Shown: piece by piece, positions 26,648 through 34,626 of the stretch
Position numbering within the stretch: the first letter of the stretch is position 1
How the letters are laid out: every line of letters starts with the position of its first letter
Assembly: GCF_030369675.1 (NCBI RefSeq)
Contig: NZ_CP128477.1
Span: 2,680,001-2,744,000 of the forward strand
Source: Peteryoungia algae
GTDB lineage: Bacteria; Pseudomonadota; Alphaproteobacteria; Rhizobiales; Rhizobiaceae
Length of the DNA stretch: 64,000 nucleotides
Reading direction: 5' to 3'
The notes under the pieces: generated by a model
Databases searched by the model: none
What the model saw: the letters and a program-made list of their open reading frames with translations, nothing else
Told to the model about the DNA's origin: nothing
Translations under genes and position numbers: made by a program

Positions 26648-27567
26648 GCATGAGCAAACTGACATTGGGACCCGTCTACTATCTCTGGGACGGCCCGAAA
26701 TGGCGCGATTTCTATTTCCAGATCGCGGACGAAGCACCGGTGGATCGCGTGATTCTCGGCGAGACCGTGTGCTCCAAACGGCAGCATTTCATCGAGCCGC
26801 ATCTGGCAGATGTAGTGGAACGCCTGGAACGGGCGGGGAAAACCGTCGCCTTCTCGTCGCTGGCACTCGTCACGCTGGAGCGCGAAAGCCGTAGCCTGAA
26901 AGAGCTGATCGAGACAGCCGACCACCCCATCGAGGTCAACGATCTCGCCTCCGTCGGCCTGATCAACGGTCGTCGGCACCTCGTCGGCCCCTTGGTCAAT
27001 GTCTATAACGGCCCCACAGCGCGCCTCCTGGCACAACGCGGGGCGGAACGCATCTGTCTTCCGCCGGAACTTCCCTTCAGTTCGATCGCCAGGATCGCCG
27101 CCGATGCGCCTGATGTGGCTCTCGAAGTCATGGTGTTCGGCCGCATGCCGCTCGCCATATCGGCCCGCTGCGCCCATGCCCGCTCCAAGGGCAGGAGCAA
27201 GGACAATTGCCAGTTCGTCTGCGGCGAAGAGCCGGATGGCCTGCCAATCAACACCCTCGACCGCCAGTCATTCCTTGTGCTCAATGGCGTGCAGACCATG
27301 TCGCATACGTGCCAACTCCTGCTCAGCGAACTGCTGGAGTTGCAGGAGGCCGGGGTCAACGCCTTCCGTCTCTCGCCGCAGGATTGCGACATGGCGCGTA
27401 TTGCCTCCATTTTCCAGAAGACCTTGTCCGGCGGCATGGAGCCCGAGGAGGCCGCCGCGTTGATCGCTCTCTCCTATCCGGGAGCCGTGTTCTCGAACGG
27501 ATTTCATCATGCGCAAGCGGGAGCAGCCTGGGTATCGCGGGCAAGAAGCACGCCGCAAGTTCTCTGA
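26644..27567 (+). CDS. ubiV: UbiV, U32-family Fe-S partner of UbiU
   Basis: Second U32 protein of the oxygen-independent ubiquinone hydroxylase. About 307 residues beginning LTLGPVYYLWDGPKWRDFY. Fe-S cysteines appear in GETVCSKRQ, ISARCAHARS and DNCQFVCGEE, the spacing expected of UbiV. ATGA overlap with ubiU shows coupling. With UbiX, UbiD and UbiT it completes an anaerobic quinone module beside the denitrification genes. Confidence 0.94.
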   Translation: MSMSKLTLGPVYYLWDGPKWRDFYFQIADEAPVDRVILGETVCSKRQHFIEPHLADVVERLERAGKTVAFSSLALVTLERESRSLKELIETADHPIEVNDLASVGLINGRRHLVGPLVNVYNGPTARLLAQRGAERICLPPELPFSSIARIAADAPDVALEVMVFGRMPLAISARCAHARSKGRSKDNCQFVCGEEPDGLPINTLDRQSFLVLNGVQTMSHTCQLLLSELLELQEAGVNAFRLSPQDCDMARIASIFQKTLSGGMEPEEAAALIALSYPGAVFSNGFHHAQAGAAWVSRARSTPQVL

Positions 27568-27596
27568 CACCAGGCTAGGTGAGGGCGGCATGTTGT

Positions 27597-27610
27597 TTGC
27601 GATAGCGCAA
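27597..27610 (+). promoter_or_regulatory. NnrR box upstream of ric
   Basis: TTGCGATAGCGCAA is a perfect TTGCG-N4-CGCAA palindrome. It ends 73 bases before the ATG of the RIC/YtfE gene. Confidence 0.75.
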
Positions 27611-27683
27611 CGACCGGATCGGCGTTCTTAACCACAATCGGCAACAAAGCGTAACGCATTGAAACGTAGGCAAGGTGAACTCG

Positions 27684-28343
27684 ATGGAACTCAACGCAAG
27701 TCTGACGGTCGGAAAGATCGCCACCTCCCTCCCGGGTGCAGCCGCACTGTTCCGCCGACACGGCATCAGCTTCTGCTGCGGTGGCTCCGACAGCATCGAG
27801 GCTGCGGCCGAAGCCGCAGGGCTTTCACCACAAGCTCTGGTTGGCGAATTGCAAGGCCTTGTCGACGCCGCCGCGACGGAAGCACCGGACGGAACGGTCG
27901 ATCTGATTAATCACATCCGGACACGCTACCACGACACTCATCGGGCGGAACTCATCTCGCTGATCCCGCTCGCAGCCAAGGTTGAGCGCGTGCATGGCAA
28001 TCATCCCGATGCACCGATCGGACTGGCGGATCTCCTCGAGCGCATCCAGAGCGATCTCCACAGCCATATGCACCGCGAGGAGCTTATGCTTTTCCCGCAC
28101 ATGGAACGCGGCGACCATCAGGCGCTGACCAGACCCATCGAACAGATGCGCCACGAACATGACGTCGAGGCACAGCATCTGGCAGAACTCGAGCATGCAA
28201 CAGGCGGCTTTCACCTTCCGGAAGGCGCATGCAATTCATGGCGCGCGCTTTATACAGGCACCAAAAAATTCGCCGACGATCTCGTCCAACATATACACTT
28301 GGAAAAAGAGGTCCTCTTTCCGCGCTTTCACGAAACCGTTTAG
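27684..28343 (+). CDS. ric: Iron-sulfur cluster repair di-iron protein (RIC/YtfE/DnrN)
   Basis: 219-residue di-iron protein that repairs Fe-S clusters damaged by NO and oxidants. The N-terminal DUF542 part holds the CC motif (HGISFCCGGSDSIE) after LPGAAALFRRH. The C-terminal hemerythrin-like part has HIRTRYHDTHR, HSHMHREELMLFPHME, MRHEHDVEAQHL and HIHLEKEVLFPRF. The ATG at 27684 has AAGGTG six bases upstream and is preferred over a GTG at 27675. A perfect NnrR box precedes it. Confidence 0.95.
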   Translation: MELNASLTVGKIATSLPGAAALFRRHGISFCCGGSDSIEAAAEAAGLSPQALVGELQGLVDAAATEAPDGTVDLINHIRTRYHDTHRAELISLIPLAAKVERVHGNHPDAPIGLADLLERIQSDLHSHMHREELMLFPHMERGDHQALTRPIEQMRHEHDVEAQHLAELEHATGGFHLPEGACNSWRALYTGTKKFADDLVQHIHLEKEVLFPRFHETV

Positions 28344-28364
28344 GGCTGCCACATCAAGGCTGAC

Positions 28365-28559
28365 GTGATCATGCGGAATAAACGAAAGTTACGCGGATGG
28401 TTCAACATTGACCGACTTGCTGAAAGTCTGCCAAGGGCGTATCGCGAATGCCACTGTGACGCCGTCTGCGACATCCAAGAGTGCGTGGTCAGCTGTTCCG
28501 CGGATAAGGACACCATTAGTTACCTGATAGACCGCCTACCCCCTTTCCATCCAAAGTAG
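28365..28559 (+). CDS. Hypothetical small Cys-containing ORF
   Basis: 64 codons downstream of ric. The product contains a cluster of four cysteines (CHCDAVCDIQECVVSC overlaps them), which is unusual for random sequence, but the ribosome site is weak. Start may be GTG 28365 or ATG 28371. The stop falls inside a 9-bp hairpin stem. No family recognised; coding status uncertain. Confidence 0.35.
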   Translation: MIMRNKRKLRGWFNIDRLAESLPRAYRECHCDAVCDIQECVVSCSADKDTISYLIDRLPPFHPK

Positions 28560-28564
28560 GCGGT
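28531..28564 (+). terminator. Hairpin downstream of ric
   Basis: ACCGCCTAC and its complement GTAGGCGGT form a 9-bp stem around a 16-base loop, followed by TTAGAA. Possible terminator for the ric transcript. Confidence 0.5.
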
Positions 28565-28668
28565 TTAGAACATTCACGATACGTACCCTCAGTGCGTCGT
28601 TCATGTGTATTCATAGTCCCATCATGATCCAGAACTTGAGGTCAAACCATAAACCAGTAGGGGGCATC

Positions 28669-28854
28669 ATGCAGAGGGACAATCTATGGCGAGAATGGTA
28701 CGCGTGGTTCCCAGTAAAGCCCATCGACGAAAACCAGCTGTTCTGGCTAGAGACTATCTGGCGGCGAATAGACCCGGAAACCAGCGGTTGGATTTACAAA
28801 TCATTTCGCTCAGACCTGCAAAGAGAAACTGAAGCGGCAATGCGCTGCATTTAG
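28669..28854 (+). CDS. Hypothetical small protein
   Basis: 61-residue product beginning MQRDNLWREWYAWFPVK and rich in Trp and Arg. The ATG at 28669 is preceded by AGGGGGC at good spacing. I recall similar short Trp-rich proteins in other rhizobia but cannot name a family or role. It stands alone between ric and the ccoS region. Confidence 0.5.
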   Translation: MQRDNLWREWYAWFPVKPIDENQLFWLETIWRRIDPETSGWIYKSFRSDLQRETEAAMRCI

Positions 28855-29007
28855 AATAATTGACCGTTTAGCTCTACCCATCTGAATTTTTTGATGGCGA
28901 CGTCATGGATATTCTTGATTGCAGCCACCTATGCGAAGGGAACTGTGTCACCCGGCGGGTTCGCTTTGCGCCTGCCCATGTGTCGATACAGGACCGCTTT
29001 CGGCCGC

Positions 29008-29337
29008 TTAGGAGCGCTGATACCTGTCTTCGTTGCTTCCATTGCCGGCTCGTGGAGGTTTGATGCCCCTTTTCAAGGACAGAACAGCACCGATCATTCC
29101 TCCGAGCACAATACCCGCGGACCCAAATGCAATCGCCGCGATCAAACAGTTGATCAAGAGACCGAGGTTGAATTCCGTCAAAGTGACGAGTGCAGCAAGC
29201 ACGCCTGCTGTCGCCCCCAGAAGCCCAAAGACGAAGCTCATACCTGTGACAGCATCGGAGGGGTCTACCACCTTCACGGCGGGAGTAAGATCCGCAGTCA
29301 GCCTTCCGTCTGGTGAATGTTCTTGAGAGTCACGCAC
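29008..29337 (-). CDS. Hypothetical two-helix membrane protein
   Basis: About 109 residues. A polar N-terminus (about 30 residues) is followed by two hydrophobic helices (GMSFVFGLLGATAGVLAALVTL and LLINCLIAAIAFGSAGIVLGGMIGAVLSL) and a short basic tail. The GTG at 29337 has AAGGAG five bases upstream. It follows ccoS by 50 bases on the same strand and may be co-transcribed. No family recognised. Confidence 0.55.
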   Translation of the reverse strand: MRDSQEHSPDGRLTADLTPAVKVVDPSDAVTGMSFVFGLLGATAGVLAALVTLTEFNLGLLINCLIAAIAFGSAGIVLGGMIGAVLSLKRGIKPPRAGNGSNEDRYQRS

Positions 29338-29387
29338 TTTCACTCCTTCTGCGGCAATTGTGCCGTCGTCGCGGACCTTGGGATTCG

Positions 29388-29537
29388 CTACTCATTATCG
29401 TCGTTTAAAAGGATTCTGACCGCAGCACCTTCGAGATCCTCGTATTGTTTGGTTCGAAGCGACCAGAAGAATGCTAACAATCCAACAGTTCCCATTGCAA
29501 TTGAAATGGGAACGAGAATGGCTAAGGCCGTTTTCAA
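29388..29537 (-). CDS. ccoS: CcoS, cbb3 oxidase assembly protein
   Basis: 49-residue single-helix protein needed for cofactor maturation in cbb3-type oxidase. The helix (about residues 5-25) is followed by the CcoS hallmark FFWSLRTKQYEDLEGAAVRIL. The TTG at 29537 is preceded by AAGGAGG at five bases and gives the normal CcoS length; longer in-frame extensions to 29726 do not resemble the family. Unusually it is not next to ccoGHI, which are absent from the window. Confidence 0.85.
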   Translation of the reverse strand: MKTALAILVPISIAMGTVGLLAFFWSLRTKQYEDLEGAAVRILLNDDNE

Positions 29538-29875
29538 GTGGTCCTCCTTGTAGACCTGATATCGCGTAAATAAGACGCGAATGCTTGATTTCCAGATTTT
29601 GCTGACCACATCCGTGATGCCGTCGAGCTTAATCCGTTTTCGGTCGCGCCCATGATACGATAGGCGGCCAGTACTATTTTGAAGCAGCGCCCACCTTCGC
29701 ACGTATACGCGGTCCGCAACCGACACAAAATAAGGCGTTTCCGGCCCAGCTTCGAAGATAGAGTGAAGAAAGCCTCGCTCGCGGACTCTATGAACTCCGG
29801 CCTTTCTCGATGACCCTGCCCCCGGTCGTTTTCACATGAATGTCGCCGATGTGACGATTATTGCTATCATGGCGG
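29538..29875. other. Intergenic stretch between ccoS and the DUF2189 gene
   Basis: About 340 bases with frames open on the minus strand but no recognisable product; presumably leader for ccoS plus non-coding spacer. Confidence 0.5.
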
Positions 29876-30679
29876 CTATCGCATTTCCCGGTAGGCGTGC
29901 CAGGTCGCATGACCGAGCCAAGGAAACACAACGATTAATCCAACCAGGCCTGTTGCTACACTGAACAAAAAGAGCACCAGAACCGATAGTCCCCAGATGA
30001 GCGCGGGTTGCAGATTATTCCACACCAGCGCCATGCTCACTCCCATCGCAGTAAAGGCGTCGATTTTGTTATCCAGCAGCATTGGTACGGAAAATGCACT
30101 GATGGCAAAGGCAAAGCCTGCAAAAAGTGCACCGACAAGCGTTCCCACGAGAAGCATCGACCAACCCAATGGTGTGGCGAACAACATCGAGATGACATGA
30201 TCGAAGCCGGGAAACGGCCGCACACCGAAGAACAGCGCGTACACAATGACAGCTGCTCTCATCCAAAGAAGCATCAACATTGTCAGCAGCATACCGGTGA
30301 AAAATATCTGCGCACCTGCACGTGGGCGCACCCTCAGCATTGACGAAAGGGTTGTCCGATCACCCTTCTCAAGGCTTTGGCTTTTTAAATACAGGCCCGC
30401 CGCGACCAATGGCCCCACGATCATGAATCCAGCGAGAGCAGGAAAGAGCAGATAGTCTTGTCCGCTCGTGAACATGTACACGACGAACAGCCAGGAGACG
30501 CAAAAGACAGCTACGCCATAAGCCAGGCTGAGCAGGGGTTGCGTCCAGAGGTCTTTCCAGCCTGCCCGCAACCACCGAAGCGCAGCGTCATTCGATAGGT
30601 GCCGCTGGTATTGCTCGCTGCGCGTCTCCTCTACATCCGAGATCTCGGACACAAAGATTGCCTTGTGCTTTCTCGTCAT
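29876..30679 (-). CDS. DUF2189 family membrane protein
   Basis: 267-residue polytopic membrane protein with about six helices. It has the DUF2189 hallmark start (RWLRAGWKDLWTQPLLSLAYGVAVF) and end (FPWLGHATWHAYREMR). Function unknown; the family often sits next to cytochrome oxidase or respiration genes, and here it follows ccoP. The ATG at 30679 has AGGGGAGC upstream. Confidence 0.85.
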   Translation of the reverse strand: MTRKHKAIFVSEISDVEETRSEQYQRHLSNDAALRWLRAGWKDLWTQPLLSLAYGVAVFCVSWLFVVYMFTSGQDYLLFPALAGFMIVGPLVAAGLYLKSQSLEKGDRTTLSSMLRVRPRAGAQIFFTGMLLTMLMLLWMRAAVIVYALFFGVRPFPGFDHVISMLFATPLGWSMLLVGTLVGALFAGFAFAISAFSVPMLLDNKIDAFTAMGVSMALVWNNLQPALIWGLSVLVLFLFSVATGLVGLIVVFPWLGHATWHAYREMR

Positions 30680-30696
30680 CTGAAGCTCCCCTGTTC

Positions 30697-30882
30697 TTAG
30701 CAAGCCGATTTGGCAGCTCGAAACTGTCCGGACGTCTGGCCCCTCTCCTTCAGGTGAGGAACGCAGCCAGGCTGCGACGAAAAGGCCACGTATAAAAGGT
30801 GCACGTTGGCTAACAATACCACCAAAACAGCAGTAGCAATCATTCCAACCCAAAACACTCGATGTCCCAGCGCTGCTTTCAT
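30697..30882 (-). CDS. Small single-helix membrane protein after ccoP
   Basis: 61-residue product with one N-terminal helix (VFWVGMIATAVLVVLLANVHLLYVAF) and a tail containing SQPGCVPHLK and a terminal cysteine. It starts 9 bases after the ccoP stop in the same direction. I recall similar proteins near cbb3 genes in other rhizobia, but no function is known to me. Confidence 0.6.
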   Translation of the reverse strand: MKAALGHRVFWVGMIATAVLVVLLANVHLLYVAFSSQPGCVPHLKERGQTSGQFRAAKSAC

Positions 30883-30891
30883 TTTAGCCAC

Positions 30892-31770
30892 TCAAGGCTC
30901 CGTTTGGCTCAATGCGAAGACGTATAGAGCAAGGACCTTGATCTCCACAGGCGACAGTCGTTCGTCCCATGTTGGCATGTGACCCGCACGACCACCGTGG
31001 ATCGTATCTATGATCGTTCGAAGACTTCCGCCGTAGATCCAACGGTCATCAGCGAGGTTGGGTGCACCGACTTCTGGATCCCCTCTGCCCTCTGAACCGT
31101 GACAGGTAGCACAGTTGCTTTGGAAGACTTCGCGACCGCGAACGACCTGCTCGTTATTATCATCTGTCGCTGTCCTGGGATCGCTCATGGTCTGCACGAA
31201 GGCTGCCACATCTCGCACCTGCTCCCGATCCAACATTTCATCTCTGCCGAATGCCGGCATCTGGGAAACCCTTGTATCCAGGTGTCGAGAATTGATGCCG
31301 ACGGTCAACGTTTGCTGGATCATCTCAGGGGTTCCGCCCCAAATCCAGTCATCGTCAGTGAGGTCAGGGTAGTTAGGCCCGCCTTTACCGTCCCGGCGGT
31401 GACAAGCTGCACAGTTGTCGCCAAACAGCTGGTGACCTGCCGTCTCGGCAGTCGCCATCAGTTTTTCGTCGGCGCGGATTTCGTCGAACGAAAGTTCTGC
31501 AATGCTCGCCGCCCAGGACGAGCGGGAAAGAGCAGCGTTCTGCAGAACTTCCGCGACTTCCTCCTTCTGATCCACTCCAAGCAGGCCCTTTGTGTACGTG
31601 TCCCCCAATGGCCAGGTTGGGAGAAGCATCCACCACACGACGGCAAAGATGTGAGTGATGATCAAAAAAAGTAGAATACCTTTAGGTATCGGGGTATCTA
31701 GCTCCTTGATGCCATTCCATACATGTCCTGTCGTCTTTCGTTTGCTGACGGGATCAATTTCTACCTCCAT
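30892..31770 (-). CDS. ccoP: cbb3-type cytochrome c oxidase subunit III (CcoP/FixP)
   Basis: Membrane-anchored dihaem cytochrome c of the high-affinity oxidase. 292 residues: one N-terminal helix (GILLFLIITHIFAVVWWMLL), then two cytochrome c domains with CAACH (about residue 120) and CATCH (about residue 220). DDDWIWGGTPE and DDRWIYGGSL are the matching loop motifs of both domains. The start overlaps the ccoQ stop. Confidence 0.96.
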   Translation of the reverse strand: MEVEIDPVSKRKTTGHVWNGIKELDTPIPKGILLFLIITHIFAVVWWMLLPTWPLGDTYTKGLLGVDQKEEVAEVLQNAALSRSSWAASIAELSFDEIRADEKLMATAETAGHQLFGDNCAACHRRDGKGGPNYPDLTDDDWIWGGTPEMIQQTLTVGINSRHLDTRVSQMPAFGRDEMLDREQVRDVAAFVQTMSDPRTATDDNNEQVVRGREVFQSNCATCHGSEGRGDPEVGAPNLADDRWIYGGSLRTIIDTIHGGRAGHMPTWDERLSPVEIKVLALYVFALSQTEP

Positions 31771-31931
31771 GGGGCATCCTCCTCATGGAACAATTCTCGT
31801 TCAGCACTTTCAAAACGCTTCTTGTTTGACGGCAGGAATGTGTAAACGAGCACCAGGATCGAAAAGCCGATTAGATAAAACAGGCCCCAGGTCTTTGCAG
31901 TTTCGACAAGCACTTCATGACTGACGTTCAT
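31761..31931 (-). CDS. ccoQ: cbb3 oxidase subunit IV (CcoQ/FixQ)
   Basis: 56-residue small subunit with one helix (WGLFYLIGFSILVLVYTFLP) followed by a charged tail, as in FixQ/CcoQ. It starts nine bases after ccoO (31941) and overlaps the start of ccoP by 10 bases. It stabilises CcoP association with the oxidase core. Confidence 0.9.
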   Translation of the reverse strand: MNVSHEVLVETAKTWGLFYLIGFSILVLVYTFLPSNKKRFESAERELFHEEDAPWR

Positions 31932-31940
31932 CTCGCACTC

Positions 31941-32696
31941 CTAGTTATTCGAGGGTTCAGGCATGGGCTCCGCAGCTGCGGTATTTTCATAAGCAGCACC
32001 AGTCAGCCTTCCCAACACTTGAATGTAAGCAACCAGAGCATCCATTTCGGTTAGGTTTGTAACAACCCCGTCGAACGCAGAAAGCTGTGTTCCTTCACCA
32101 TAACGCGTTGTGACTTCACTCGCCTGTTCGCTGTCTGGTGCTGCCTGTCCGTATGCGTCGACTGCGGCATTTTCGATCATGTCGTCCGTATAAGGGACCC
32201 CAACCGTGCGTTGAGCTGCAAGCATGAGCGGGAGCTTCGTAGTATCAAGCAGCGTCGTCGACAACCATCGATACGACGGCATGTTTGATTCCGGCACCAC
32301 ATCGCGCGGATTGTTCAGATGCGCCACATGCCAGAAGTCGGAGTATTTGCCACCAATCCGTGCGAGGTCCGGGCCGGTGCGTTTGGAACCCCACAACATC
32401 GGGTGATCATACTTTGATTCCACTGCCAGAGAGTAAGGTCCATACCGTTCAACATCGTCTCTAAGGGTCCGGATCATCTGGCTATGACACGCATAGCAAC
32501 CCTCGCGGACATAGATGTCGCGTCCCGCCAGCTCAAGCGGGGTATAGAGACGCATGTCCTCGACGGTCTCAACGGTGTCGTCTATCGTGAAGAGCGGCGC
32601 AATCTCCACAATGCCGCCAACGCTTGCTGCGGCAATGATCGCGAGCATGAAACCAGTTGCCGAACGTTCTAGTTTTCTATGTATAGAATCCGACAT
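31941..32696 (-). CDS. ccoO: cbb3-type cytochrome c oxidase subunit II (CcoO/FixO)
   Basis: Monohaem membrane-bound cytochrome c subunit. About 251 residues, one N-terminal helix and one CYACH haem motif in GRDIYVREGCYACHSQMIRTL, with GPDLARIGGKYSD and NMPSYRWL downstream. The ATG at 32696 (MSDSIHRKLE) is used; it lies five bases after the ccoN stop. Confidence 0.96.
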   Translation of the reverse strand: MSDSIHRKLERSATGFMLAIIAAASVGGIVEIAPLFTIDDTVETVEDMRLYTPLELAGRDIYVREGCYACHSQMIRTLRDDVERYGPYSLAVESKYDHPMLWGSKRTGPDLARIGGKYSDFWHVAHLNNPRDVVPESNMPSYRWLSTTLLDTTKLPLMLAAQRTVGVPYTDDMIENAAVDAYGQAAPDSEQASEVTTRYGEGTQLSAFDGVVTNLTEMDALVAYIQVLGRLTGAAYENTAAAEPMPEPSNN

Positions 32697-32700
32697 ATGG

Positions 32701-34353
32701 TCACTCCGCAGGCGTTGCATGGGTCTTTACCCCATCAACAATCGGAAAATCTTCACTTGAAGCGGCCGTAGCCGTCCCAGCATGCCTGACCGTCATCCAA
32801 ACGTTATAGGCAGCGATCACCGCGCCGATGAGGAAGAGCAAGCCGCCAAATGCTCGGGCAATGTAGTAAGGATACATTGCCACCAGCGTATCAACGAACG
32901 AGTAGGTGAGAGCGCTGTCTTCCGAGTAGGTCCGCCACATCAACCCTTGTATGATCCCCGAATTCCACATGGCAAACACGTAAATGAGCGTGCCTATAAG
33001 GGCGAGCCAGAAGTGAATTTCAACCAAAGCAGCCGAGTACATGCGGTCCAGTTTCCAGATTGCCGGCACCAGGGTGTACAGAGCTCCAAAGGTAATGAGC
33101 GCGACCCAGCCCAACGCCCCGGCATGAACATGCCCAACAGTCCAATCGGTGTAGTGAGACAGGGAATTGACTGGCCTTATGGCCAAAAACGAACCTTCGA
33201 ATGTCGACAGGCCATAGAAGAAGGCTGCCATCATCATAAAGCGCAGGGTCGCGTCATCACGCACTTTGTGCCAGGCACCGTTCAAGGTGAGCAAGGCGTT
33301 TCCAGCCGAGGCCCAGGACGGAACAAGTAGCATGACTGAAAAAGTCATACCAAGGTTCTGCACCCAATGAGGAAGCGCAGTGTAATGCAAATGATGGGAT
33401 CCTGCCCACATGTAGAAGAAGGTAATGCCCCAGAAACTCAGAATCGACAGCCTGTACGAAAAGATCGGGCGTTGAGCACGTATGGGGAGATAGTAATATA
33501 ACATGGCCAGAAAGCCAGCGGTCAGGAAAAACGCTACAGCATTGTGCCCGTACCACCACTGCACCATAGCGTCCTGTACCCCGGCCCACACGGTGTAACT
33601 TTTCGCGTCGGTTACTGAGATGGGAACAGCCAGATTATTGACGATGTGGAGGATAGCCACCACTAGAATGAACGCGAGATAGTACCAGTTCGCAACGTAG
33701 ATATGCGGTTCTTTTCGCCTGGCGAGCGTCCGTACGTAGAGTACGAAGTAGACGATCCATACGATCACAAGCCAGATATCCGCATACCATTCTGCTTCGG
33801 CATATTCCTTGGATTGAGTCACTCCAAGGAAATAGCCGGAGATCGCAAGAAGGCAGAACAGGTTAAAGCCGAAGAGGACAAACCACGGCGAGAATTGGTC
33901 CGCTAACCGCGCGCGGGAAGTCCTCTGCACAACATGGAACGATGTGGTGATCAGAGCATTCCCGCCGAACCCGAAGATTACTCCGGATGTGTGGGCAGGC
34001 CGTATTCGGCCGAAACTCGACCAAGCGGTGTCAAAATTGAGGGCAGGCCATGCAAGTTGTGCAGCCGCCCAGACTCCAACAAACATGCCAAATATGGCCC
34101 AGAAAAGCGTCAGGCCGACACCAATCTTGATTGGGTCATCGTAATATTTGCTAAATCGTGAAGGGTCTGGTGCCGGGGAAAACGCTCCCGACATTAGCAG
34201 CGCCAACAAACAGCCACTATAGATCAGAACGATCAACCCGTGGATGCCAAATGGCTCATTGCGCCCAACGGCGGCCATCGCGACACCGATCACGGCAAGT
34301 ACGATGAGAACGCCTGCAGCAAGATCCCGCTCTCCAGTGGTCAACTGTCTCAT
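32701..34353 (-). CDS. ccoN: cbb3-type cytochrome c oxidase subunit I (CcoN/FixN)
   Basis: Catalytic haem-copper subunit reducing oxygen to water at low O2. 550 residues and about 14 helices. Ligand-bearing segments are visible: RPAHTSGVIFGFGGNAL, VQWWYGHNAVAFFLTAGFLAMLYY, GSHHLHYTALPHW and DWTVGHVHAGALGWV. The ATG at 34353 has GGGGAGGGG upstream. No clear TTGAT-N4-ATCAA box was found in its leader, which is odd for a fixNOQP operon. Confidence 0.97.
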   Translation of the reverse strand: MRQLTTGERDLAAGVLIVLAVIGVAMAAVGRNEPFGIHGLIVLIYSGCLLALLMSGAFSPAPDPSRFSKYYDDPIKIGVGLTLFWAIFGMFVGVWAAAQLAWPALNFDTAWSSFGRIRPAHTSGVIFGFGGNALITTSFHVVQRTSRARLADQFSPWFVLFGFNLFCLLAISGYFLGVTQSKEYAEAEWYADIWLVIVWIVYFVLYVRTLARRKEPHIYVANWYYLAFILVVAILHIVNNLAVPISVTDAKSYTVWAGVQDAMVQWWYGHNAVAFFLTAGFLAMLYYYLPIRAQRPIFSYRLSILSFWGITFFYMWAGSHHLHYTALPHWVQNLGMTFSVMLLVPSWASAGNALLTLNGAWHKVRDDATLRFMMMAAFFYGLSTFEGSFLAIRPVNSLSHYTDWTVGHVHAGALGWVALITFGALYTLVPAIWKLDRMYSAALVEIHFWLALIGTLIYVFAMWNSGIIQGLMWRTYSEDSALTYSFVDTLVAMYPYYIARAFGGLLFLIGAVIAAYNVWMTVRHAGTATAASSEDFPIVDGVKTHATPAE

Positions 34354-34626
34354 GTCCCCTCCCCGCGTAGCACATTTAAACGTCGGAACCTGTCCAAGAG
34401 AAGAAGGATCCACACTGTTCTTCTGAATTTATCTCGGTTTTTCGCTTAAAAGTGAGCAATCCGCTATAAATCAGCACACTACCAGACCTCCGCGATCTTT
34501 TTAACCCGCGCTCGGTAACTGGACCAATAAATTCAACTAGCTTGACCTAGCGCGCCAAAAAATGTCTCGCAACTGCAGCTGTGCCAGCACGTTCAGAACT
34601 GCAACAGTGGTTCTCCAGCCAACTTG

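Noticed and set aside
34491..34560. Possible FixK/FNR box upstream of ccoN (TTGACCTAGCGCGCCAA)
   Set aside because: Spacing between the TTG and CAA halves is three bases too long, and TTCAACTAGCTTGA has the halves in the wrong order.
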